Assembly: GCA_025677825.1 (NCBI GenBank)
Contig: JAIXMO010000021.1
Coordinates: 1 to 64,000, forward strand
Source of the DNA: Helicostylum pulchrum
Lineage: Eukaryota; Mucoromycota; Mucoromycetes; Mucorales; Mucoraceae
Length of the DNA stretch: 64,000 nt
Reading direction: 5' to 3'
This document shows, one piece after another, positions 34,914-46,111 of this stretch. Every line of letters starts with the position of its first letter. Positions within the stretch are counted from its first letter, which is position 1. The translations under genes and the position numbers were made by a program. The notes below the pieces were generated by a model. It was not told the origin of the DNA, did not search any database, and saw nothing but the letters and a program-made list of their open reading frames with translations.

Positions 34914-36267
34914 TTACTCTTCAGAGGTACAATCACGAGACTATATATGAAGAGGTTAATTAGATGATGATAATGCTTATAATAGTTTAATAACTTACGA
35001 TGTGACCAGTTTGTTGACACTTGTAACAAGTCTTGGCTTGAGCGGGTTGATCACAATCTCTGGAGATATGGCCAGTGTTACCACAGTTGTAACACTTTTG
35101 GGCAGATTGACCGTTACCACCTGAGGGACAATCACGGCTCATATGGCCAGTTTGACCACAACCATAACAGGCTCTGGGAGCAGAGGCACCGTAGGTACGT
35201 TCAGAGTTATAACCACGGTTGTTGCTGGTACCTTCGGGACAGTTACGAGACATATGACCGGGCTTACCACAAGAGTAACAGGCGGGTCCATCAGTGGAAG
35301 AAGCTTCGGGGCAATCACGAGACTATAATAAATTGTTAATTCAAAGATACATCAAGATTTGATAACAGTTTAAACTTACCAAGTGACCGGCTTGTTGACA
35401 CTTGTAACAGAGCTTCTCAGCACGAGGCTCGGAACTAATCATATAAATGATAAGTACAGCGTAGGAGTATAATAGATTTTTTATATATAAAAAAACTTAC
35501 CAGTCCTTGGACATATGACCTTCTTGTTGACAGTTGTAACTATTGAAAGTAAAATTCAGATAAGTTAAAATTGCAATAAATAAACAAATGATTGGCTTAC
35601 CAGACAGACTCGGTCTTGGAACAATCCTTAGCTTGGTGACCGGCTGTTGAATTAAAAAAAAAAAAAGTACGTTAGCACCAGAAATAAAGTCAAGTACGAC
35701 ACACAGGAAAAGGTCAATTGACGAATTGTTTCAATATACAGAAAATAACTACTCCTTTTTCACTCTTCATAATTTATTATTGACAGGCAATAAACAAGAA
35801 AAAATTGGGAGTAGAAATAAGGCACACTGTTCCTTTTTTATGTTAACCTTTTCTTCACCAAGAAAAAAAAAAAAAAGTTCAAGATCTAGATCTTCAGTTC
35901 CAACAAAAACTTTTTTTTTTTTTTTCTTCAGGGGAGGCAAAAAGACAAACAAGAAAAAAAGTAACACTGCCTGAAAGAATAGAATAAAAAAAAAAGCACC
36001 AAATCAAGCTAAGAAGCTGCCTTCGTCAAGTCAAGAGGATAAAAGCTTACTTTCTAGACATTCAGAAGAACAACATTCAAAGCAAGATCCAAAGAGTATA
36101 TGTATGAAAAAAAAAAAAGTAGAAAAAAAGGCGCGTTTTGTCCTTTTTTTTGTCCTTTTTTTTTTTTCTTACGCATACCCCACGAAATAGTAATATAATA
36201 AATAAAATTGGAATTTATACTTGCGTTCACCACACTTGTAACAGATACCACCTTGACGGAAAGACAT
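34914..36267 (-). CDS. GIS2: CCHC zinc-knuckle protein Gis2/Byr3 (CNBP family)
   Basis: A nucleic-acid-binding translational regulator of 176 residues composed almost only of seven CCHC knuckles (for example CYKCGEPGH, CYNCQQEGHMSKDC, CYGCGQTGHMSRDC, CYNCGNTGHISRDC), with a short Gly/Ser/Asn linker after knuckle 4. There are six exons: 36267-36225, 35643-35601, 35539-35501, 35434-35380, 35322-34999 and 34940-34914. Several introns interrupt knuckles. Intron 1 is 581 nt, by far the longest in the window, and uses a GC donor (C|GCAAGT). Only that donor restores the CGEPGH knuckle; the GT three bases later gives a stop. A good internal donor (GTAAGC at 36050-36045) hints at an alternative exon. 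Confidence 0.92.
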
Positions 36268-37320
36268 TTTTGATAGTTAAATAAAAAGAGTTATAGTTAA
36301 CAGACAGAAAAGGCGAAATAAAATCTGTATTGCTTTCCAACTTTATACGATATTCGGAATATCAATTGTTTGAAGCTGGATGGAGGAAAGGAAAAAATTT
36401 TCATACATTCAACCAATCAAAACTTGGTGTAAAAGTGCATATATCAGCCTCTTTTCAATGAAAAATGTGATTTAAAAGTCCCAGGTTGGTGCACTGTTTT
36501 ATTGGTTGCTTGAAGAGACCAGCACATTTCGAATAGAAGTCCTTTGTTTTGTATCATAACCCATCATAGCCACGTATTTTTTTATTCCATTGTAAAACCA
36601 CCAAATATTTTTTATCATACCTAGCAAATACATCACACTGCAATTGATAAGTGCACTGCTATTATTCACTACTACTTGGACAAATTGTAATTTTGAAACA
36701 GTCCACTAAAAATATGTCAGAAAATAGAATTAAATATTTTTCTTCTAACACTTGTTAACAGATATTGCTTTTTTTTTTTCTCGTACGATTTATATTCGAA
36801 GATATATTTACAGGTAAAAAAAAATCAAATTATCCTGCCATTGCATTTGAAAAGAATAAACCCCTTACATGTTGACAACAATTATACTCTTTAATATCAA
36901 GAATAATATTGCTCTTCGGTGTATTTCCAAGTATGGTGGTACAAAGTCCACATACCTGACTGTAGAACAAAGCAAAGTTTCCATTGCCAAAACTTTTGAG
37001 ATTCCTCCACTATTCAAAGAAACACTACTTTCGAAGAAAAAAACTCCACAATTTCCATTATAGGCAACTTTGTTTCATTATAATGAAGCAAAAATACAAT
37101 GGCAGTCTGACAGAATATCCAACAACAAGAAATTACAAGATCTAGACCGTGGCTCTTTCACTATTCATATACCTTACTATTTAGCTATACTCTGTACAAA
37201 GTAAAAACAATGTGGTTAGTCATGTCGTCTTTTTGTCCGTAATAAAGTTAATATTTTCGATATATAAACGAGTGTGATATTATTATTTTCTTCACTATAT
37301 CTATAATTTTTCAAACAATA
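36268..37320. other. Divergent intergenic region
   Basis: Holds the promoters of GIS2 (minus) and the small zinc-ribbon gene (plus). A 64-codon ORF at 36869-37063 shows no motif or intron and is not called. No repeats. Confidence 0.4.
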
Positions 37321-37654
37321 ATGACACTTACAGACTTCTGTGTATATCTTGGTAAGCTTACAAAAATACTGTCTATAGACGAATGTGAAGAAAAGTATAG
37401 ACAAGAAGCACTGAAGCACGGTTTTACGAATAAGGTTGATCTTTTCTGTACTTTATGTAGAGGGACAAGAACATTCGTAGGATGCGGAACATTTGAAGAT
37501 TTTGACAAAAGCCCTGACTCCCTAATAGTAACTCACCTTCTATGAACGGGACATATATGTAAATTTAAATTAAACTCTTCTTTTTTTTTAGTCCGTCTAC
37601 TACAAGTGTTACGAATGTAGTAATCTCTATAGTGGTATTGGCAGTGGAAAGTAA
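37321..37654 (+). CDS. Small zinc-ribbon protein, 89 residues
   Basis: Exons 37321-37527 and 37592-37654 are joined in phase 0 by a 64-nt intron with a T-rich acceptor tract. The spliced product has two Cys pairs, CTLC (about residue 40) and CYEC (about residue 75), separated by a spacer with one more Cys, consistent with a treble-clef or zinc-ribbon fold. The N-terminal 35 residues are probably helical (KLTKILSIDECEEKYRQEA). I do not recognise the family. Splicing adds the second Cys pair, which supports the model. It could be a DNA- or RNA-associated accessory protein. Confidence 0.6.
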
Positions 37655-37984
37655 TCGTTATTGTACATATATTTAAAGACGAATCATTTTCCAAAATGAA
37701 CGAACTTTCTAAATTATGGCGTAATTGCCAGGTACAAATGACCTAATATGTCTTCATAGACGTACCCTTATGGATCGTCATTGTTATTATGACTAAATAC
37801 TAAAATTACTATATAAAAAAAGGATACAAAGAGATGATTATTGTAATAAAAACAATTTATTAATTATTGAAAATAGGAAATTATAAATAAAAAAGAGGAT
37901 ATAAACTAAGTATATATATGAATAATAAGATAGGAATGGTTATGTACGTATTTACATGTGTAAAAAGATTTTCAAGAATTAAAT

Positions 37985-40900
37985 CTAATTCTTAATTTGC
38001 AATCTCTTGACGGGGTACTTTTTGGCCAAGTAGGCGTGGATAGGACCAAGTACAACAAACTTCTCGTAAGCAAGGGCAGCTAAACAGTTACCGATACACA
38101 AGCCCCATAACTTCCAACGGAAATCCGTAGGCATTACGTTATGACCAAGAGGAGTATTGTAAGGTTCAACAGAAGGAGGATTATTATAGCCAAGTTGTTC
38201 CAAAACTTCTTTAGTACCACATTGGAAACGCATCATACAACCAAACTCGTTGGGGTCTGCTAATAACCAAGAAGAGACAACAGCAAGATACAAGAGCCAG
38301 AGGAAAACCAAGACATAATTCTTCCAGAAAGCTTGACGGAACTTGTAACCATAGTTGAATACAGCAGCATTGTTAATAAATTGGAAAAGACAAACAAGAG
38401 CAAGTACTTCAGCTTCGTAGTTATCAGCTAACAACCACCACTTAGAAATATCAACTGCAGCGGAATCGAATTCATTACAACGGAACCAATCTTGTTGGAA
38501 AAGGAAAGTGAAAGATCCGATTAAGAATAACCAATTGATAAGAACCAAACCCATACCAGAAGCAAGAGTTTGAGGACCTAACAAACGAGCAGTAGGACGT
38601 TCAGGTTCAAGATGAGTAGCAGCTTGAGATTGAGAAACAGCCCAAGTCAACAATACAGTAATAAAGACATCAATGAAAATCCAGACGTTTTGAGAAACAG
38701 TGACACTGAAATAGAAGGTAAAGATCTTCAACATCATCATGACCTGACCGTACATAATAAGATACTTGTAACCAGTAAGAGAAGTGGCAAGAGCACCACG
38801 ACCTTGACGAATCAATTCAACACAAGAGCGAACACTACGGTTACTAGTACTGAAAGGAGAGACAATAGAAGCTTCAGCATCAGACATGGCAATACCAACG
38901 TGAGCTGCACGAAGAGCACCACAATCGTTACCACCATCACCAGTCATTGCAGTAATACCACGTTCCATATGAAGTTGAATACACTTAACCTTACCGTTGG
39001 GAGTCATACGAGCGAATACACGAGTGTCCAAAAGGTACTTTCTCATCATATCGTTTTCACAGAGCCAGTCAAAAGCCTTACCAGTGACAGCTAACTCACA
39101 AGGAGTGTGAGCTTGGTTCATAAGAGCTTCATCAACGTTAACATCAGGGAAAGTTTCAGGTTCATCGACATCAGTCCAAACAATACGGTTCTTCTTTTTA
39201 TCGATATCACCTAAAAGTACACGAGCGCCTTCTTGAACCATACCACATTGACGACCAACGTAAACACCTGTCAAAGCAGTATCACCAGTAATCATAATAG
39301 TACGAGTAGCACCACGCTTCAATTCGAGAATATTTTCAGTAGTATCATCCTTAAGTTGATTCTTGAAAATAATCAAACCAGCAAAACTAATATCTTCTTC
39401 CATTTGATCACGAGTCCAGTTATTGAAACCTTCAATGCCGCCAATTTGATCGAGATGGAGTTCACGATGAGCAAGAGCAAGAACATAACAACCTTGGCGA
39501 GCTAAACCGGCAGTAGCAGTATCGTAATCAGCAGGTAAAGAGTCGGGGTTACATAAATCCTTAATCTTTTCATAAGCACCCTTAACAAAGATATGAACCT
39601 TGTTAGTATGAGTATCGAGAACAGCAACAGACATGGACATTCTAGCGTGAACGAATTCGAAACGCTTCAAGACATGAACAGGTGCATTGATTTGACCAGG
39701 TAATTCCATGGGAGGTGTTAAAGTATCAACATAAGATTCATCATCAGGTGCGTCATTTAACTTCCACTTGGAAGAACGGAACATTTCAATATCAACAGGA
39801 TTACCTAAAATAATACATATTAGTCGATAATTCCCAAAATAAATCACCCTAAAAAAAAAAAACTTACCAATAAATTGGCCATTTAAAATGGTAACAGCGT
39901 GACAAGTAGCGATAGCAATTTGCATTAATCTGGGAATTTCATCAATAGCTTCAATGTGCTTATCGAATTGAGGCTCAGCACCACTAGCTCTTTGTTCAAC
40001 AATGTCATTGATATTAGCAATAGGTTTAGCACCATAAAATTCAAGACCCTCTTTGGTTAAAGTACCAGTCTTATCGAAACAGAAAAGTTGGACTATAAAA
40101 TTTTTTAAAAAAAAAAAAATTAGTAAAAAAAAGAAAAAAAAAAAAAAAAAATATCCAATTAAGTTACCTTTGCCTGCCATTAAGATACGAGGAAGATCAA
40201 CACAAAAGATATTCATCTTACGCAAACGACCAGCGGCAACAGATTGACCAACCACAAGGGCAGCGGGAAGTAAAGGTGAAACTAATTGACAGATAGCGAA
40301 CATAGCATAGAACCAAGCACTAGTTCCACTGGTATAAAGCCAGATAGCTAAAGCGAGACAAACCAAACCACAGATAAGTAAAATCAAGATGACGATTTTG
40401 ATTTGTTCATCGAAAATGAAGGAGACACGAGTAGGGAATAAAATTTTCTTAACCAATTCACCCTTATCAGTAGCAGTACCGGTATTCATAACCAAAGCAG
40501 TAACAGGAGTATCATGTTCAGTACGTTGAGCTTGAGAGATGATAGTACCAGCAAAGATAGTGTGGATCTTACCAGCACCCATACTTTCATAAGCAATAGG
40601 ATCACTCTTACGAATAGGGAACTTACGAATAGGCAAAGGTTCACCAGTAAGAGAACTTTCGTCAGCAACAATATTACCGGTCAAGACAATAGCATCACAA
40701 GGAGCGGTCTTTCCTTCAACGACTTCAAACACATCTCCGGGGACTAAAGCAGAAGTAGAAACCTCGATCCATTTACCATCGCGAAGAATATTAATATTGT
40801 CGGTGAATTCGGCCATTTTCTTGATACGAATTTCGGACTTGAGACGAACATAAACCTTGACAACAGCTGAGATAAGAATAACAGCGGTATCGGCAATACC

Positions 40901-42420
40901 TACTTGCCAGTAAGCAAAGTAGTAGAACAACCAAAGTGCGGTGAATTGATAGATGTAGAAAAAGGAAGCGAATTCACGGAGAATAGCCATAGGAATACTA
41001 GGAACATAGACCTCAATAAAGTTGGGACCAATTAATTCTTCACGTACAGCAGCTTCTTCATTAGTTAAACCAGTAGTCAATTCAGCAAGTTCACTGTGGG
41101 TTTGACCAAGTTCAAAACTGTGAGGCTTGAAGAGTTGAGTTTCAGGATGATAGACATAACGAGTACATTGGTAAATGAAATACTTGGTACCGTTACCAGT
41201 CTTTTGCAAAGTAGAGGTGTCAACAACAATATCAAGTTTGAGCATAGCCTTGGCTCTCTTTTCAAGATTACGAACAAAAGCCATAAGCTTATCATCATCT
41301 TCTTGGAAAATAATATCGGGCTCATTGCGTTCGACTTGAACATATTGGCCTTCAGCATAAGAACATTGAATACGGAAAAAGTTGGAAATACGGTTCTTGA
41401 AGACAGTAAGGACCGCAAACCAGATGAAGAAGATATACCACATAGCAATGAAAGTACTACCTTGAACAACAGCGAAACCACGGAAGAACAAATAATCTTG
41501 GTAATAATCGACAGTCATTAACATCATATAAGCGACCATACCAACAGTTTGTAACATATAGAGAATATAGACAAGAGAGCCGTAGTAATCACGCTTGTAA
41601 GCCTTAATTACCATATCATCTTGTTCATCCGTATTGACTGAAGAGGCTTCACTAGATCCGCCGACACTAGAAGTTTTACCATCGATTACCTTCTTTTCAT
41701 CATTATAATCATCGCGCTTTAATTCACTAACACGATGGAAGCTAGCCTTGATAACCTTTTCTCTGAGAGCCTTGTAAGCAGCCCAAGTACCGAGGAAGAA
41801 TACACAAGAACCGTAAAAGACATAGAGTGCAATAAAGACAGGTTCATAATAGTTAAGTGGTCCATAATCAGGTGTAGGACATGCTCCCCACATAATAGAT
41901 TCAGGGTCAGCAGTCCATGCAGAGATATTAGAGACACCAAGGTAGTTGGAGCAAATTTGGTCAGTTTGAGCAACCTTGTTGGCAGCGTTGAAATTTTCAA
42001 CGTTAACAAGAGCTTCGCTACAAGGATAAATAGGACCTACTAATGCGGGAGCACCAGGGCAAGAACAATCGGAGACAAGATCGGAAGAACAGGAGTCATG
42101 GCATTCACCATCGACACAGTATGTCTGACCAGCAGGACAAGTAGGACGGACCTTGTCAGGACATTGCGAAATATCACGAACGCAAAGAACAGGACAAGGG
42201 TAAGCATTATAAGTAGGTAAAGGACAAACTTCACCATTTACTCGGAATCCATTAACTTTTTTTTTAAAGAAGTAAATATTTAGTATACGAATTATTTATA
42301 TTCAATCACTTTGTAATTACCTGTATTAAAAGCAGGAGTTGCATTTACCAACAATGGTAGAACTGCAATTAAACAAGATACCACCAACCAAAAGCAATTT
42401 TTCTTTTGATTAGATATCAT
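37985..42420 (-). CDS. P5B-type ATPase (ATP13A/Ypk9-like) with Cys-rich N-terminal ectodomain
   Basis: A P-type ATPase of the P5B group (polyamine/lysosomal transporters), 1410 residues from four exons: 42420-42321, 42255-40168, 40092-39868 and 39804-37985. The P-domain has the phosphorylation motif DKTGTLTKEG (Asp736), the hinge reads TGDGGNDCGALRAAH and the actuator has SLTGEP. Transmembrane segment 4 reads SPLLPAALVVGQS, close to the P5B PPALPA signature but with Ser at the first Pro. The N-terminus is unusual: a cleavable-looking signal peptide (1-26), then about 130 residues with some 13 Cys (CPAGQTYCVDGECHDSC and similar) before the first membrane span near 165. C-ending codons suggest high expression. 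Substrate is unknown. Confidence 0.92.
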
Positions 42421-45400
42421 TTTCTTATATTTTTCTTTTAACTTTGTTTTTTTTTTATTTGGTATTAGTTTGAGAAGTTGAAAAAATAAAAGCAAAAATG
42501 AGTAGTGAGATAAAAAAGAAAGAGAAAAAAAGACAACCGTAATTGAAAATGGGTGTACATATATACCTTTTTTTTTCGAAAAAAAAAGAAAAACTTGGTA
42601 ATATATCTGTCTGACTTTCTTGTAGGACAGAACGTTCCTTAAATTATCAAACACCGAAATATAAGTCAGTTACTGAAATGTTAAACAACAACAGAAAAAA
42701 AAAAAAAAGAATTTCACCCTTTTGGAAACTCCGTTCGTCAAATCATTGGATTGCAGTATGTCATAATCGTGTTTTCTCTTTTTTGCAGAATAGAATATTT
42801 CCATTTATATATAAAATTCTTGCGAATAGGGAACTTACATCAAGTGTAACGATCTTAAAAGCTTCCCTATTTATTTTAACTTACAACCTTTTTTTCTCTC
42901 GTAACCGAATTCAGTATAATCTGTACACAACATAAACGCTCGGGATTCTCGATCATTTGAACTAGAGTCGGGCCTACCACGTTTTTTGCGCAGAATACAA
43001 ATATAGTGCGGTTCGGACCATGACATTTCGGAGTGTATTTAACTTGACGTCATTGTCGTATAACCTGAACTTTTTTTTTTGGTCATCGCAGTAAACCGAG
43101 CTAACACTTTATAGATTATTGTTTCCCAAGGCACCAAATGCAATTGATTCGTTTTGAAAGCTGGAAAATAGTTAACTTTAAATTCTTTGAGAGTTATTCT
43201 CGATCTTTTGATACTATGATCGGTTAGCTTTTTTCGATTCAAACGATAGAAAAAAATATAATAAGGTATTGAAACTCCCAAATAGACATGAATCCTATTG
43301 AAACTCCCAAATATGATAAAATTTATCATTGGTCGATTCATAACCGTTCAATCTATTCAAGAGGGTTTTTCTTTTTTAAATCTCAGTATTTTTCGGTTTG
43401 GTAGGCCCCTTTTTGTGGTTACCCACGCATTTCCACTTTTGCAAAAGAGAAACAAAAACAAAAACTCTTAATTCAGCAATTGAATTAATTCGAAGAGAAA
43501 CAAGTCCCCTTATCTCTAGTAATGTGTTTTATAATGAAACTTGTTTGATTTTAAAGAAAAAAATAGTAAAACCTCTTGAATAAAAATTACGAAGCGGATT
43601 AAGGTGGTACAATTGGGTATTGCATTGTTGACAGATCGAATTTTTCATTACGTCCCTCTCTTCTAGGCAACTTAGTATAATATCATCATTAATTCTCGTG
43701 TAATGATATATATATATAAAAACAAAATGTTTTATTCCATCGTGATTCAGCAACAACGACAACAAAAAAAGATATGCAATATGCTTTTTTTTTTAATTGC
43801 AAGCGATCATGATCTAAAAAGAAATACTCTTTATTCGCTCATATTTTTTTTATTTGCTAGGTTTCATTCAAAGTAATAAACATTTGGAACATACATTTTT
43901 TTAGGGCTTTGAATCAACTATCTTTTTTTTTCCATCGTACGAGTCAATACATCTTTCTATTCTAACTTGTTTCTCGTATGAGTATTAGTAATGGGGTAAC
44001 CTACCCAATGTATTATCCTACATATTGACATAATGGTGCAATTTTTTTTTTTCTCTTTCAGAAAAATTATACCAGCATATTACCCGTGCGCGCCCGGCCG
44101 GAAAAAAGGGTTCAGTCCCAGCCTCAATCTACAGTAATAAATAAAAAGTTTGTTTTTCTTATCAAGTATTACATGCACTAAATAAAATAATATATTTTGT
44201 ACTTATTAACTACCATTGTTAAAAAAAAGACATTTTTTTTTTTCCTTTTTTTTTCCTTCTTTTTTTTTCTTTTTTTTTCTTTTTTTTTTCTTCTCTATTC
44301 CCAGAGTAAAATGACGATATAGAAAAAAAAAGAAGCACAAAAAGTAACTCAAACAAATTATCATCTTATTGGTCATTTAGAGTTTTTGAAAATCGAAAAC
44401 ACTCGGAGATTGTTAACGTAAATTGTAAATTCTAAATTCTGGTTAGGCTATAATAGGTAAGGTGCAGAATATTGTATCACCGCCTATAGAACGTGAAAAG
44501 AAAAGAAAAAGGTTTGTCTAAGTATTATTCGCTGAAGCCATCTTGTTATTTTCATAAAGTTACCGCCAGTTGTAAAATACATAACATAAATACTTTCATT
44601 GGATCATAAAGTAAATATTTAAGCATTTAGAGTAGGGCAAAGAAAAAAAAAGGATTATTGAGTATATACGTGCTTGTACCACAAGCCAATTATTCCTTCG
44701 GTTCCATGGTAACAGGTATATGTCATTAATTATAATTAGTACAACATATAATGCTGTCGTAGAGATGCAAATTGTGGTTACAAAACGTAAAGGATTTTTT
44801 TTTTATATAATAAAAGCGAAACTTAGGGTAAGGTTAACTTAAAAACAAATTGTATACCCTTTCAATGGTAGATCTTTACCAGTTTTTGCCAAACCTTGTA
44901 AAAGCTTATTTGCAAGTAATGTTTTCTTTTTTTAAATAAAACATAGTATAATTCTAAACAGCAACATATTTACGCACGGTACACACCTTTTTTAAAAATT
45001 GCGTGTACTAAAAGTAAAATTCTAAACAATAGAATACGTATATAGTACGTTTTTATTACTCTTGGTATAGCTCTTTCATAAACACTATATGTATTAGCAG
45101 TACAATAACAAAAAAGCATGATTAAAAAAATAAATAATTTCCTAAAACGTATTTCGCTCCAACGCTAAGCTGATTATATATAAAGTTATAAAACGCTAAT
45201 CTTTACATATATGAAAACGAGGTTCCCGTCGTTACTAATATTAATAAAAATGTTTAGAGTTGAGACACCAACGCGTAGCAATAATTCCTTTCCTTCTAAC
45301 TTTTCAAATATACGCTGGGAACTCGGCCAAAAATGTAATATAGCCCTAACTCTATTAGGCTTGTATACAATAGGACGAAAATTCCTTCTGAATCGATCAT

Positions 45401-45790
45401 GAGGGTATACCAGTTATCAAGGAGTCGGAATACAATAATTTTTTATAGCGCATACTTAAAAAACAAAAATTATCATCGGTTCTATTTTAGTTACAACGAA
45501 ACTATCGCCAGCTTACGCGTAAAAGCCATTAAAACTATGCTGATATTTTTTGACAGAGAGAGAAGGCGGTATGCTCGTAGGGAGGGTTGGTTTAGCCAAT
45601 CATAATGCCAGGAAAACACTTTAAACAAAAAAGGAAACGGAGTTTGACGGTTTCTTACATTCTCAAACTTATTTAATTTAACACTGTCTTCTTTACTTTT
45701 TACCAAACTTTTTAAATAAAATTAATAACAATCCCTCTAACAAAAATGAAGGTAATTATAAAACGAAAAAAGAACCCAAAAATTGGCTAA
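42421..45790. other. Gene-poor region
   Basis: About 3.4 kb with no convincing gene. It contains T-rich blocks (44230-44300), a short tandem repeat at 43268, and small ORFs at 45211-45402 and 45399-45605 that lack motifs. The latter two directly precede the coding relic at 45.8 kb and may belong to the same decayed element. Confidence 0.4.
43268..43313. repeat. Two 17-nt direct copies with period 29
   Basis: ATTGAAACTCCCAAATA occurs at 43268 and again at 43297. It lies between a GGGCCTACC at about 42970 and its reverse complement GGTAGGCCC at about 43400. Confidence 0.6.
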
Positions 45791-46111
45791 AAGAGATATC
45801 TTCACGCGAATAGACTTGGTCCTAAGCGTTTGATGGATCAAAGCAGATTAAAAGGAGGAGTTGCACCATAAGAATATCGAAAACAGTTTCTTTATCGTTT
45901 TCTTTCATATTGTCAAGGTGCTGCTTTTGCTGTAACTGCTGTGCACACCAAAGAAGAAATGGAATTGTTTGACGAGCTTTAAGCTAGTAGACGTGATTTA
46001 ATTTTTGGTGAAAGTTCACGATTGCCTAATTTTAGCATTTTTGCCGAACTTTGGTCTGTATACTGCCTTGAAAATAGCAGTGTTTTTTATAAAGTAGCTT
46101 CTTCTGTATAA
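45791..46111 (+). pseudogene. Coding relic with in-frame stops
   Basis: One frame (codons from 45791) reads as protein-like sequence for about 107 codons but is cut by TAA at 45869, 45980 and 46109, with another just upstream at 45788. Recognisable pieces are NRLGPKRLMDQSRLKGG, QGAAFAVTAVHTKEEMEL and RRDLIFGESSRLPNFSIF. The composition is clearly coding-like in contrast to the flanks. I cannot name the family; a degraded mobile-element or multicopy gene is plausible because its last segment (FYKVASSV) recurs in diverged form at about 47566. Confidence 0.55.

Noticed and set aside
35767..35974. ORFs on both strands inside GIS2 intron 1
   Set aside because: Mostly translated poly-A/poly-T (Phe/Lys runs). 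The region is needed as intron to join the knuckles.
38612..42043. Several plus-strand ORFs over the P5B ATPase
   Set aside because: Antisense shadows of a clearly coding minus strand with intact ATPase motifs.
44081..44125. GC-rich block with GGTTCAGTCCC, resembling a tRNA T-arm
   Set aside because: The B-box consensus is broken and no acceptor, D-arm or anticodon stem can be folded around it.
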